Below, piece after piece: positions 1-8,853 of a stretch of 64,000 nucleotides of DNA. A program made the translations under genes and the position numbers. The first letter of the stretch is position 1. Each line of letters starts with the position of its first letter. This DNA is from Hymenobacter lapidiphilus (GTDB lineage: Bacteria; Bacteroidota; Bacteroidia; Cytophagales; Hymenobacteraceae): assembly GCF_003417065.2 (NCBI RefSeq), contig NZ_QVLT01000006.1, positions 62,001-126,000 on the forward strand, written 5' to 3'. The notes under the pieces are model-generated. The model did not search any database, had not been told where the DNA came from, and saw nothing but the letters and a program-made list of their open reading frames with translations.

Positions 1-1102
1 CCCGAGCGCGCATTTCGTGGAACAGTTGAATGCTGAGCTTGGCGCCGGAGCAGCCGAGGGGGTGGCCGAGGGCAATGGCACCGCCGTTCACGTTCACCTT
101 GCTCTGGTCCATTTCCAGCTCGCGCATTACAGCCAAGCTCTGGGAAGCGAAGGCCTCATTCAGCTCGAACAGGTCAATGTCCTGCAGCTTCATGCCGGCC
201 TGTTTCAAGGCTTTTGGAATGGCCTTGACGGGGCCCATGCCCATGATGCGCGGGTCGATGCCCTCGGTGGCATACGTCACCATACGGGCAATCGGCTCCA
301 GGTTCAGCTCCTTCACCATGCGCTCCGACATCACGATAACGAAGGCCGCACCGTCAGAAGTCTGCGAGGAGTTGCCGGCCGTTACCGAGCCGTTGGCGGC
401 AAAAACCGGCCGCAGCTTACCCAGCACTTCCAACGACGTATCGGCGCGCGGACCTTCGTCGGTATCTACTACGTAGGAGCGGGTTTTCTTCTTGCCGGTG
501 GCCTGGTCGAGGTAGGTTTCGTTGACCGTGATGGGCACGATCTGCTCCTTGAACTTGCCTTCCTGAATAGCCTTGATGGCTTTCTGGTGGGAGTTGTAGG
601 AGAACTGGTCCTGGTCTTCGCGGCTGATTTTGTAGTCCTGGGCTACCGCTTCGGCGGTCAGGCCCATGCCGAGGTAATAGTCGGGGTGCTTCTGGGCCAG
701 GTTGTAGTTCGGAACCGTTTTCCAGCCCACGGTGGGCACCATGCTCATGCTTTCGGTGCCACCGGCCACAATGCAGTCGGCCATGCCGGCCGCAATTTTG
801 CCAGTCGCCATGGCAATGGTTTCCACACCCGAGCCGCAGTAGCGGTTCACAATGAGGCCCGATACGTTCATCGGCAGGGCCAAGAGTGAAATCAGACGGC
901 CCATTTGCAGGCCCTGCTCGGCTTCGGGCACCGCGTTGCCCACAATCACATCGTCGATGCGGGTGGGGTCGAGGGCGGGCACCGAAGCCACAAGGTGCTT
1001 GATAACGTCGGCGGCCAGGTCGTCGGGGCGGGTGAAGCGGAAACCGCCGCGGGTGGCTTTGCCCACGGCCGTGCGGTAACCAGCTACGATATATGCGTTC
1101 AT
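1..1102 (-). CDS. fadA: Acetyl-CoA acyltransferase (thiolase), 3' end cut by window edge
   Basis: Thiolase, which cleaves 3-ketoacyl-CoA with CoA in the last step of fatty-acid beta-oxidation. The reverse-strand frame opens with MNAYIVAGYRTAVGKA, and the nucleophilic cysteine lies in NRYCGSG at about residue 89. Further on are the family motifs GGTESMSMVP, NGSVTAGNSSQTSDGA, NEAFASQ and NGGAIALGHPLGCSGAK (the active-site His). The frame is still open at base 1, so the C-terminal second cysteine motif is outside the window. It starts 79 bases downstream of the multifunctional dehydrogenase/hydratase on the same strand, so the two are probably co-transcribed as the last two steps of the pathway. 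The family call is firm; whether it is FadA or a related acetoacetyl-CoA thiolase is less certain, though the company of FadN favours FadA. Confidence 0.93.
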   Translation of the reverse strand, partial: MNAYIVAGYRTAVGKATRGGFRFTRPDDLAADVIKHLVASVPALDPTRIDDVIVGNAVPEAEQGLQMGRLISLLALPMNVSGLIVNRYCGSGVETIAMATGKIAAGMADCIVAGGTESMSMVPTVGWKTVPNYNLAQKHPDYYLGMGLTAEAVAQDYKISREDQDQFSYNSHQKAIKAIQEGKFKEQIVPITVNETYLDQATGKKKTRSYVVDTDEGPRADTSLEVLGKLRPVFAANGSVTAGNSSQTSDGAAFVIVMSERMVKELNLEPIARMVTYATEGIDPRIMGMGPVKAIPKALKQAGMKLQDIDLFELNEAFASQSLAVMRELEMDQSKVNVNGGAIALGHPLGCSGAKLSIQLFHEMRAR

Positions 1103-1181
1103 ATGATGGAGTCTTGAAGATGGGGAGATAGTGTCAGGCCGGCTCCTCTCCTATTCCGAGGAAAGAAGCCGGTTTCTGGCG

Positions 1182-3590
1182 CTAGTTTCTCAATGGCTTG
1201 CCAGTGGTGAGGATGCTCTGAATCCGCTCCAGCGTTTTCCGCTCGCCGGTGAGGCTTAGGAAGGCTTCGCGCTCCAGGTCCAGCAGGTACTGCTCCGATA
1301 CTTCGGTGGGCGCACTCAGGTCGCCGCCGCACATGATAAAGGCCAGCTTGTTGGCGATTTTCATGTCGTGGTCGGAGATGTAGTTGCCTTGGCGCATGGC
1401 GTGTACGCCGGTCATGAACATGCCCAGCGCCCCTTTGCCGTGCACCTTGATGTTGGTTTTCTGCACCGGCTGGGTGTAGCCGGCATCGGCCAGCTCGATG
1501 GCAGCAGCCTTGGCCTGGGCGATTACGCGGTTGGAGTTCACCACCACTTCGTCGCCAGGGCGCATAAAGCCCAGGTCGAAGGCTTCGGCAGCCGAGGTCG
1601 AAACCTTGGCTGTGCTCACGGTCATGAACGTGTTGCGGAGCAGGTTGTACTCGGGCTCGCCTTCCTCGTATTTGAGGGCGGTGCGCAGGGTCATTTCCTT
1701 GGTGCCGCCACCGGCCGGAATCAGGCCTACGCCGAACTCCACGAGGCCCATGTAGGTTTCGGCCGCGGCCACTACTTTATCGGCGTGCAGGTTCAGTTCG
1801 CAGCCGCCACCCAGGGCCAGGCCGTGGGGCGCGCTTACCACCGGAATGCTGCTGTAGCGCATCCGCATCATGGCCTGCTGGAACTGGGCAATCATCAGGT
1901 TCAGCTCGTCGTACTCCTGGTCGAGGGCGAACATGTACACGAGGCCCAGGTTGGCGCCCGCCGAAAAGTTCGGCGCGTCATTACCCACTACGAGGCCGCG
2001 GAAGTCCTTTTCGGCCAGCTCCACGCCTTTCAGCAGGCCCTGAATTACATCAGAACCCAGCGCGTTCATCTTGCTGTGGAACTCCACATTCAGGATACCG
2101 TCGCCAAGGTCGAGCACTGAAGCACCGGCATTCTTCCAGAGCACCTTGCCAGTGGCCCGCAGGTTGTCGAGGATGATGAAGTTCTCGACGCCCGGAATGG
2201 CCTGATAGGTTTTACTTTCGATGTCGTAGAACTGCTTTACGCCCGCCTCGTTCACCTTATAGAAGGTTTCGTGGCCGGCGGCCAGCATTTCCTCTACCCA
2301 CGGCGCTAGCGTTTTGCCTTCGGCCTTGGCCAGCTCCAGACCCTTCTGCACGCCCAGGGCATCCCAGGTTTCGAAGGGGCCCATGTCCCAGCCGAAACCG
2401 GCGCGCAGGGCATCGTCAATCTTGTAGAGGGCATCGGTGATTTCGGGAATCCGGTTGCTCACGTAGGCAAACAGGCCCGCGAAGGTCTTGCGGTAGAAGT
2501 CACCGGCCTTGTCTTTGCCCGCCACCAGCACCTTGAAGCGGTCGGCCAGCTTCTCAATCGGCTTGGTGCTTTCGAGGGTGGCAAACTTGATTTTCTGGCT
2601 GGCCTTGTACTCCAGCGTATTCAGGTCGAGGGCCAGAATGGCGGTTTTACCCTTGTCGTCCTTGGTTTTCTTGTAGAAGCCCTGACCGGTTTTGTCGCCC
2701 AGCCACTTGTTCTCGCCCATCTTCTTCAGATAGTCGGGCAGAGCAAAAACGGCTTTGGCTTCGTCGTTGGGCAGGTTCTGGGCGAGGCCGTTGGCCACGT
2801 TCATCAGCGTATCGAGGCCCACCACATCGGAGGTGCGGAAGGTAGCCGACTTGGCGTGACCGATAACCGGTCCAGTGAGCTTGTCGACTTCCTCCACCGA
2901 AAGACCGAGCTGCTGCATCACCTGGATCACATCCATGATGGCAAACACGCCCACGCGGTTGGCGATGAAAGCGGGCGTGTCCTTGGCCAGCACGGTGGTT
3001 TTGCCCAGGTATAGGTCGCCGTAGTGCATCAGAAAATCCACTACCGCCTGGTCCGTGTCCGGAGTCGGGATGATTTCGAGCAGCTTCAGGTAGCGCGGCG
3101 GGTTGAAGAAGTGGGTGCCGCAGAAGTGCTTTTTGAAGTCCTCCGAGCGGCCTTCGGTCATCAGGTGAATCGGGATGCCCGAGGTGTTGCTCGTAATCAG
3201 AGTACCGGGCTTGCGGAACTGCTCCACGCGCTCGAACAGGCTCTTTTTGATGTCGAGCCGTTCTACCACTACCTCAATCGTCCAGTCGCAGCCGGCAATA
3301 TCCTTGAGGTTATCATCGAAGTTGCCGGTTTTGATGCGGCTCACGTCCTGCTTGCGGTAGAGCGGCGAAGGGTTGGCCTTCACCGTAGCCTCCAGGGCGC
3401 TGTTGACGAGGCGGTTCTTCACCGCCGGCGAGTCGAGTTTCAGGCCCTTGGCCTCCTCGGCAGGTAGCAGCTCCTTCGGCGCAATGTCGAGCAGCAGCAC
3501 CTGCACGCCGATGTTGGCGAAGTGGCACGCAATGCGCGAGCCCATCACCCCGGAGCCCAGAACGGCTACTTTCTTGATGGTACGATTCAT
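1182..3590 (-). CDS. fadN: 3-hydroxyacyl-CoA dehydrogenase / enoyl-CoA hydratase (FadN type)
   Basis: Bifunctional beta-oxidation enzyme of 802 residues that hydrates enoyl-CoA and oxidises the 3-hydroxyacyl-CoA with NAD. The Rossmann domain is N-terminal (VLGSGVMGSRIACHFANIG, residues 10-28), followed by the HAD C-terminal domains (GQGFYKK near residue 305). A crotonase domain fills the last third, with oxyanion-loop signatures NFSAGANLG and ALGGGCELNLHADK. Dehydrogenase first and hydratase last is the FadN arrangement, the reverse of FadB/FadJ. The length fits FadN (about 790). It lies upstream of the thiolase and downstream of a MarR-family gene, so this is a regulated fatty-acid degradation operon by inference. 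Confidence 0.93.
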   Translation of the reverse strand: MNRTIKKVAVLGSGVMGSRIACHFANIGVQVLLLDIAPKELLPAEEAKGLKLDSPAVKNRLVNSALEATVKANPSPLYRKQDVSRIKTGNFDDNLKDIAGCDWTIEVVVERLDIKKSLFERVEQFRKPGTLITSNTSGIPIHLMTEGRSEDFKKHFCGTHFFNPPRYLKLLEIIPTPDTDQAVVDFLMHYGDLYLGKTTVLAKDTPAFIANRVGVFAIMDVIQVMQQLGLSVEEVDKLTGPVIGHAKSATFRTSDVVGLDTLMNVANGLAQNLPNDEAKAVFALPDYLKKMGENKWLGDKTGQGFYKKTKDDKGKTAILALDLNTLEYKASQKIKFATLESTKPIEKLADRFKVLVAGKDKAGDFYRKTFAGLFAYVSNRIPEITDALYKIDDALRAGFGWDMGPFETWDALGVQKGLELAKAEGKTLAPWVEEMLAAGHETFYKVNEAGVKQFYDIESKTYQAIPGVENFIILDNLRATGKVLWKNAGASVLDLGDGILNVEFHSKMNALGSDVIQGLLKGVELAEKDFRGLVVGNDAPNFSAGANLGLVYMFALDQEYDELNLMIAQFQQAMMRMRYSSIPVVSAPHGLALGGGCELNLHADKVVAAAETYMGLVEFGVGLIPAGGGTKEMTLRTALKYEEGEPEYNLLRNTFMTVSTAKVSTSAAEAFDLGFMRPGDEVVVNSNRVIAQAKAAAIELADAGYTQPVQKTNIKVHGKGALGMFMTGVHAMRQGNYISDHDMKIANKLAFIMCGGDLSAPTEVSEQYLLDLEREAFLSLTGERKTLERIQSILTTGKPLRN

Positions 3591-3640
3591 ATTGGTGGGT
3601 AGTGGTTAGTAGTCAGTTGTGGAGGCGTGCGTAAAAGCAC

Positions 3641-3734
3641 GTCATGCTGAGCTTGCCGAAGCATCTCTACTGTAATGCTAATTCTGTCTGTTATAACAAA
3701 ACGGTTGAGATACTTCGACTACGCTTGGCATGAC
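3641..3734. repeat. Intergenic palindromic repeat, family A copy 1 (diverged)
   Basis: Imperfect inverted repeat between the marR stop and the fadN start. The left arm begins GTCATGCTGAGCTTGCCGAA and the right arm ends with the reverse complement CTTGGCATGAC, around an AT-rich loop. It shares GTCAT-C-TGAGC...CGAAG-ATCT with the copies at 14565, 51011, 59061 and 61902 and is the most diverged of the five. Confidence 0.6.
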
Positions 3735-3760
3735 CTTTCTTATACAGACCTCAAGCCCCG

Positions 3761-4243
3761 TTACGCGGCCGATGATTCGGCAGGGCGCAGGGGCTTGAGT
3801 TTGAAGTTGTCGTAGAGGGTTTTACCCTCAATCATGCCTGTAATCTGGTTGACGACGCGAAAGAACACATCCAGCTCACTCTGCGGAATTTCCTCGCGCA
3901 CCTTCAGGTTGAAGTGGCGCACGGTCTGGCGCGAGATTTCCTTGTTGCGCAACCCGTCCTCAGTCAGGAAAATGCGCACCGAGCGTTTATCGTGGGCGTC
4001 GGCCTGTTTGTAGATGAGGCCCTTATCCTCCATTGAGCGCAGAATGCGGGTCAGGGAGCGGGTTTCGAGGCCCAGCAGGGGCGCTATTTTGGTAGCGGGC
4101 GTGCCGTTTTCCTGATCGATGTTGAGCAGCACGAAACCGATGCTGGTGGTAATATCGTGCTTGGCCGCCTGCGTATTGTACATGCGCGAAATGGCGTGCC
4201 AGGCAACCTTAATATTATAATCGACGGTTTCTTCGGGGGTCAT
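3761..4243 (-). CDS. MarR-family winged-helix transcriptional regulator
   Basis: Regulator of 160 residues. The start MTPEETVDYNIKVAWHAISRMYN is preferred to an upstream in-frame ATG at 4354, because the extra 37 residues do not look like protein of this family and would cover the likely operator. The wHTH is visible as LGLETRSLTRILRSMEDKGLI followed by the wing DAHDKRSVRIFLTEDG. MarR proteins bind palindromes as dimers and are often released by small acyl or aromatic ligands. Lying directly upstream of fadN-fadA, it probably controls beta-oxidation, possibly in response to acyl-CoA; this is inference from position. Confidence 0.9.
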   Translation of the reverse strand: MTPEETVDYNIKVAWHAISRMYNTQAAKHDITTSIGFVLLNIDQENGTPATKIAPLLGLETRSLTRILRSMEDKGLIYKQADAHDKRSVRIFLTEDGLRNKEISRQTVRHFNLKVREEIPQSELDVFFRVVNQITGMIEGKTLYDNFKLKPLRPAESSAA

Positions 4244-4284
4244 GGGAGAGTATCGCAAGTCCGGTAAACATACGGATAATATGT

Positions 4285-4296
4285 TATGCTTGCATA
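4285..4296. promoter_or_regulatory. Candidate MarR operator
   Basis: TATGC-TT-GCATA, a perfect 5+5 inverted repeat with a 2-base spacer, 42 bases upstream of the marR start, in an AT-rich patch (about 4268-4300) that stands out from the GC-rich surroundings. Size and position suit autoregulation by the adjacent MarR protein. Binding is inferred, not shown. Confidence 0.4.
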
Positions 4297-4378
4297 CTAT
4301 GTTGCCCGAAAAAAGTTTAGCCCCGGAATCAACAGCAGGACGCGTTGAAATCAAGGCCCGCCCTGAATCCCCTTTCGC

Positions 4379-5155
4379 CTAAGGCATTACAAACGACAGC
4401 ACTGACGAGCGAACGGGATTCAGGTTGGTGATAACCCCTTTGGAAACACCCTTATTATCGGGCACATTGAAATATTGCGTATTAATAGTAGCGGCCCCGT
4501 AAGCTACCGTGTACACGGTGCTACCGCTAACAAAGCCGCTACTTTTTAAGCTACTAAACGAGAACGACGACTGAAACTGGTTACGCACTCCGAAATTATT
4601 ACTCGAATAACCATAGCTGTTCAAAACGTAATCCGTGTTACTCACACTAGCCTTGTCCGATATATAAAATACACAGTTGAACCCATTGGAATACAAGGCC
4701 ATATCGTATGACACTCCTACTGTAAATGGGAGGGTATTCGGGAAAGGCTGAGGACCAGTCAATGTGAAGCTGGTTATGCTTACAGTAGACGGTTTACCCA
4801 TTTCCAGTTTGCGCTTCTCCGTGGGACGCTGGTCGTCGAGCACGATGGCCATAGCCCGCGAAGTGCCTAAATCGGTCCGCGTGAGGGTGGCATCGTAGGT
4901 ACCGAGTGGTAGGTTCTTGAACTCAAATTCGCCCGTAGCATCGGTAGTAGTGGTAAGGACTGCGGGGCCGCCTTCCAACGTAACCGTTATGCCCGCAGCC
5001 GATTCGGAGCGGCCCGTCTCATCTAATGCGGTAACAACCCCGGAAAAAGTACCAGGCAAATCCGGAGCCGGGTCGGCTTCGGAACCGCAGCCGGACAATA
5101 TGTTGCCAGCCGTTGCGGCCGCCGCGAACAGAAGAAGTCGTAAAAAAGGGCGCAT
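4379..5155 (-). CDS. Lipoprotein with carboxypeptidase-regulatory-like (Ig-fold) domain
   Basis: Predicted lipoprotein of 258 residues. It has a signal peptide MRPFLRLLLFAAAATAGN with lipobox ILSGC, then an Asp/Pro-rich linker. Next is a prealbumin/CarboxypepD_reg-like beta domain: GTFSGVVTALDETGRS, TDATGEFEFKNLPLGTYDATLTRTDLG, residues about 35-105. The C-terminal 140 residues are Ser/Asn/Tyr-rich and unrecognised. Such proteins usually sit in the outer membrane or at the surface of Bacteroidota. It lies between fadD and marR on the same strand, but nothing links it functionally to fatty acids. Role unknown. Confidence 0.8.
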   Translation of the reverse strand: MRPFLRLLLFAAAATAGNILSGCGSEADPAPDLPGTFSGVVTALDETGRSESAAGITVTLEGGPAVLTTTTDATGEFEFKNLPLGTYDATLTRTDLGTSRAMAIVLDDQRPTEKRKLEMGKPSTVSITSFTLTGPQPFPNTLPFTVGVSYDMALYSNGFNCVFYISDKASVSNTDYVLNSYGYSSNNFGVRNQFQSSFSFSSLKSSGFVSGSTVYTVAYGAATINTQYFNVPDNKGVSKGVITNLNPVRSSVLSFVMP

Positions 5156-5201
5156 ATATTAAAGGGCTATGTGTATAAGGTTTCCGCTGTGCGACAAAAG
5201 C

Positions 5202-5229
5202 TATGCCCGAAACGTACGTTCCGGGCATA
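5202..5229. promoter_or_regulatory. 28-base near-perfect palindrome upstream of the lipoprotein gene
   Basis: TATGCCCGAAACGT / ACGTTCCGGGCATA pair with a single mismatch and no loop. It lies 47 bases upstream of the lipoprotein start and 69 bases beyond the fadD stop (both minus strand). An operator for the lipoprotein gene is the simplest reading. A weak terminator for fadD is possible, since on the minus strand the hairpin is followed by GCTTTTG. Confidence 0.4.
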
Positions 5230-5297
5230 ATCCGCTCTCCAGAATACAATAGCAGCAACGGCTGCCGCTGGCTCTCCTTTCAGCGCAAAGCAGCCTA

Positions 5298-7064
5298 TTA
5301 TTGGTACAGGCCCTCAATAATGTCTTTGTTATTGGCGGTAATGGCCTTGCGCTTCACTTTCATGGTGGGCGTCATCTCGCCCGACTCCACGGTCCAGTGC
5401 TCGGGCAGGAGCACAATTTTCTTCACCTGCTCCCACTTGGCAAAGCTCTCATTGTACTTATGCACGAGGTCCTCGTACATCTTCACCACCTTCTCGTTTT
5501 TCACCAGCTCGGCCGGCCCGCCATCGGAGGATACGTTGTTGCGCTTGCACCAGCCTTTCAGGTCGTCGAAGGAAGGGATAACGAGGGCTGCGGCGAACTT
5601 CTGTCCGTCGCCGACCACCATGCACTGCTCGATGAGCGGCGACTCTTTCATCTTACCCTCCAACACCTGCGGGGCAATGTATTTACCGCCCGAGGTCTTG
5701 AACATCTCCTTTTTGCGGTCGGTGATTTTGAGAAACTTGCCATCCACCATCTCGCCGATGTCGCCGGTGTGGAACCAGCCGTCGGCGTCAAACTCCTTGG
5801 CCGTTAGCTCGGGCTGGTTGTAGTAGCCCTTCATTACCGATTCCGACTTGGTGAGAATTTCGCCGTCGGCGGCAATCTTGACTTCCGTGTTATCCACAAT
5901 AGGGCCCACGGTGCCAATCATATTCTCTTTGGGGTCGTAGCCACCCACGGCAATTACGGGCGAGGTTTCGGTGAGGCCGTAGCCCTCCATCACGGGGATG
6001 CCGGCCGACCAGAACACCCGGGCCAGCCGGGGCTGCAGGGCCCCGCCCCCGCTCACGATGCAGCGCAGGTTGCCGCCCAGCGCCTCACGCCACTTATTGA
6101 AAATGAGCTTGTTGGCCAGCTTCAGTTGGGTGTTGTACAGGAAGCCGTGGTCCTGCTGGTTGTCGTACTTGAGGCCCAGGTTAAGGGCCCAGAAGAACAT
6201 GCTTTTCTTCACGCCCTCCAGCGCGTGGCCCTTGGCCACAATCTTGTCGTACACCTTTTCGAGCAAACGGGGCACGGTGGTGAAGATTTCGGGTTTTACC
6301 TCGCGCAGGTTGTCGGCAATGGTTTCCATGCTCTCGGCGTAGTAAATGCTTACGCCGTTGATGAGGTAGAGGTGGGTAACCATGCGCTCGAAGATGTGGC
6401 AGAGCGGCAGGAAGCTCAAGGCCTTATCGTTCTGGGTTACCGGCACAAACCGCTGGGTGTTACGGCAGTTGCTGAGGATGTTATTGTGGGTGAGCATCAC
6501 GCCTTTAGGCTTGCCGGTAGTACCCGAGGTGTAGATGAGCGTGAGCAGATCGTCGGGCTGCACGGCGGCTTTGAGCGGCTCCAGGTCGGCGGGGTTGCCC
6601 TTCTGGCCCATTTCCAGCAACTCGCCAAAGTAGCGCGCGCCGTCGAGCTTATCGAAGCTGAAGATGTTCTGGGTCGGAATGTCCAGGCTCTCGATGGCCT
6701 CGGTTACCTTGTCGAGCAGCTTCTGGTCGGATACCAGCACGGCCTTTACGCCGGCATCCTCGAAGATGAACTTGTAGTCTTCGGTGGTAATGGTGGGGTA
6801 CATGGGTACGCTCACGGCGCCGAGCTGGGCAATAGCGAAGTCGGCAATCATCCACTCGGGCCGGTTTAGCGAAATAAGGGCCACCTTATCGTCTTTGCCG
6901 ATGCCGAGCGCGCGCAGGCCCAGGCTGGCCTCGTTCACCTGCCGCACCACTTCGTCGGTGCTCATGGGTTGGTAGCGGCCGTCTATTTTGGCGGCCATGC
7001 AGTCGGCTTTATTGTACTTCTGCTGTAGTAGGGGCAGAATATCGAACGTGCGGCGGATTTCCAT
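5298..7064 (-). CDS. fadD: Long-chain fatty-acid-CoA ligase (AMP-forming)
   Basis: Activates fatty acids to acyl-CoA using ATP, feeding beta-oxidation or lipid synthesis. The 588 residues carry the AMP-binding motifs in order: P-loop TLIYTSGTTGKPKG, then GYGLTETSP, then HTGDIGEMVDGKFLKITDRKKEMFKTSGGK with the adenylation lysine loop. The start MEIRRTFDILPLLQQKYN is chosen over an ATG 51 bases upstream, whose Ser/Pro-rich extension is atypical. It is a FadD15-like ligase by size. It is near but separated from the fadN operon by the lipoprotein and marR genes. Confidence 0.93.
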   Translation of the reverse strand: MEIRRTFDILPLLQQKYNKADCMAAKIDGRYQPMSTDEVVRQVNEASLGLRALGIGKDDKVALISLNRPEWMIADFAIAQLGAVSVPMYPTITTEDYKFIFEDAGVKAVLVSDQKLLDKVTEAIESLDIPTQNIFSFDKLDGARYFGELLEMGQKGNPADLEPLKAAVQPDDLLTLIYTSGTTGKPKGVMLTHNNILSNCRNTQRFVPVTQNDKALSFLPLCHIFERMVTHLYLINGVSIYYAESMETIADNLREVKPEIFTTVPRLLEKVYDKIVAKGHALEGVKKSMFFWALNLGLKYDNQQDHGFLYNTQLKLANKLIFNKWREALGGNLRCIVSGGGALQPRLARVFWSAGIPVMEGYGLTETSPVIAVGGYDPKENMIGTVGPIVDNTEVKIAADGEILTKSESVMKGYYNQPELTAKEFDADGWFHTGDIGEMVDGKFLKITDRKKEMFKTSGGKYIAPQVLEGKMKESPLIEQCMVVGDGQKFAAALVIPSFDDLKGWCKRNNVSSDGGPAELVKNEKVVKMYEDLVHKYNESFAKWEQVKKIVLLPEHWTVESGEMTPTMKVKRKAITANNKDIIEGLYQ

Positions 7065-7230
7065 GGGCAACGAACTGTGCGAGGATGGGAGTGAAGGATA
7101 GAAAGGCAAGCGCAAAGTGGCAGCGCATTGGCCCCGACCAGAGTATAGGGCACCTTAAATAACTGCTTTTTTTCTGTAAACCCCAGCTATACGGGTCCAA
7201 AAACCACAGGGCGCGTGGCGGGCTTTTGCG

Positions 7231-7238
7231 TAGCTTTG
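7231..7238 (+). promoter_or_regulatory. -7 box TAGCTTTG upstream of the formimidoylglutamase-like gene
   Basis: Exact match to the Bacteroidota -7 element TAnnTTTG, 22 bases before the ATG at 7261. No convincing TTTG -33 box lies 19-21 bases upstream, so this is a partial promoter match. Confidence 0.4.
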
Positions 7239-7260
7239 TCCAACGCCCCTTCCGCGCCCG

Positions 7261-8458
7261 ATGAATCTGGCTATCTTTTTCGATCCGCTGCCCGAAGAAC
7301 TTGTGCCGGCCGGTGCCCCGGCTACGGTGCTGGCCGGCGCCGTTTCGGCCTTTACCGGCGGCACTTTTCCCGACTGGCGCACCGCCGACCTGGCCCTGAT
7401 TGGCCTGGATGAGTGGCGCGGCAGCGCGGCCGGCGAACCGGCCGGCCACGGGGCCAACGCCGTGCGCCACCAGCTCTACCAGCTTCAGAAAGGCACCAGC
7501 CCCTGCCGCCTCGCCGACTTGGGCAACCTGCGCCCCGGCCTCACGCTGGAAGACTCCTACCAGCGCCTGCGCGAAATTATTGCTGCGCTGCTCGAACAGG
7601 GTACCGTGGCACTACTGCTGGGCGGCTCCCACGACCTCGACTACGGCCAGTTTCTGGCCTACGAAACCTTGGAGCGGGCCGTGAGCTTCGCCACCGTGGA
7701 TGCCCGCGTGGATATGGCCGAGCCCGATGGGAGTGCCCCCCCCGAAGACACGCACCTGCGCCGGATGCTGCTGCACGCACCCAGCTTCCTGTTCAACTTC
7801 TCGCAGCTGGCCCACCAGCAGTACCTGGTCTCCCGACGTACTGGCGGCCCTCGAAAAGCTGCACTTCGAAACCCTGCGTGTGGGCCAGATTCGCGACGAT
7901 ATCCGGCAGGCCGAGCCGCTGCTGCGCCAGACCGATTTCGTCAGCTTCGACGTGACGGCCATTCGCTGGCAGGATGCGCCGGGCTACCAGCCAGCCAACC
8001 CCTTCGGCCTCACCAACGAGGAAGCCGCCAAGCTGGCCTGGTACGCCGGCTGCAACGACCAGCTCACTTCCTTCGGCCTTTACGGCTACCGCCCCGACCA
8101 CGACCCGCATGGGCTGGCCGCCATGGTACAGGCCACCATGCTCTGGTATTTTGTGGAAGGCTACTACTACCGGCGCCGCGAAACCGACTTCCGCGGGCCC
8201 ACTTTTGTGCGCTACGCCGCCGGCCTGCACGGCCCCGCCCGCTACACTCACCACAACGACTCGGCCGATGAGGACGGAGACGGCCCCGACCGCATCGTGT
8301 TCTACAAGTCGCGCCAGACGGACCGCTGGTGGATGGAAGTGGTGAACCTGACCGGCAACGCCCGCCGCATTGTGCCCTGCAGCTACCAGGACTACCTGCG
8401 CGCCGCCCAGGGCGACGTACCCCACCGCTGGATTATCACGCAGGCCCTGCTGGGGTAA
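7261..8458 (+). pseudogene. Formimidoylglutamase-like (arginase fold) gene, single-base frameshift
   Basis: Ureohydrolase-fold protein of about 398 residues if repaired. Frame 1 runs from MNLAIFFDPLPEELVPAG through GGSHD (residues 121-125) and VDARVD (146-151) to HQQYLVS. Homology-like sequence then continues in another frame as PDVLAALEKLHFETLRVGQIRDDIRQ up to WIITQALLG. Adding one C to the CCC run at 7832-7834 restores a continuous frame, so a one-base deletion or a sequencing error is likely. Canonical arginase metal motifs are altered: DAxxD has Arg where His is expected (DARVD), and SxDxD reads SFDVT. I recall Bacteroidota relatives annotated as formimidoylglutamase with similar changes, so histidine-degradation activity is doubtful. 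Confidence 0.75.
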
Positions 8459-8493
8459 GCCGGGAGTTCAAAATCAAAAGCAAGAAACTGAAA

Positions 8494-8781
8494 ATGGAAA
8501 GCCGGGAAGCCGATTTTGAGCCGATTACGGGCGACGGCCGGCCGGTGGCGGAGCAGCCCTTTTATACGCGCGGGCAGCTGGCCCTGCGCAACGGACAGGA
8601 CCGCGACGAAATATGGGTGGCCTTTCGGGGGCTGATTTATGATGTGAGCCGCTCGCGCCTGTGGAAGCGCGGCAACCATTATGAGCACTGGGCCGGCCAA
8701 GACCTGACGCCCGAAATGGCTGAAGCCCCCCATACCCCCAACGTTTTCGACCGATTTCCGGTAATAGGCCGGCTGGCCTAA
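8494..8781 (+). CDS. Small cytochrome-b5-like heme/steroid-binding domain protein
   Basis: 95-residue single-domain protein. It contains FYTRGQLALRNGQDRDEIWVAFRGLIYDVSRS followed by LWKRGNHYEHWAGQDLTPEMAEAPH, the short cytochrome-b5-like pattern in which two histidines could be axial heme ligands. No signal peptide or membrane segment is seen, so it is presumably cytosolic. The ATG at 8494 is the only sensible start: the open frame extends upstream into the preceding gene only as a shadow. It follows the arginase-fold gene by 35 bases on the same strand and may share its transcript. Partner and function are unknown. Confidence 0.75.
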   Translation: MESREADFEPITGDGRPVAEQPFYTRGQLALRNGQDRDEIWVAFRGLIYDVSRSRLWKRGNHYEHWAGQDLTPEMAEAPHTPNVFDRFPVIGRLA

Positions 8782-8853
8782 GCCGGCCGGCTACTGCGCA
8801 ACAGAACCGCGCCCTATCTGTATACCTACTGCTACCCTTTACTCCCACGCTCG

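Noticed and set aside
7825..7840. Programmed frameshift in the formimidoylglutamase-like gene
   Set aside because: There is no slippery heptamer or downstream stem; a one-base indel in a C run is simpler.
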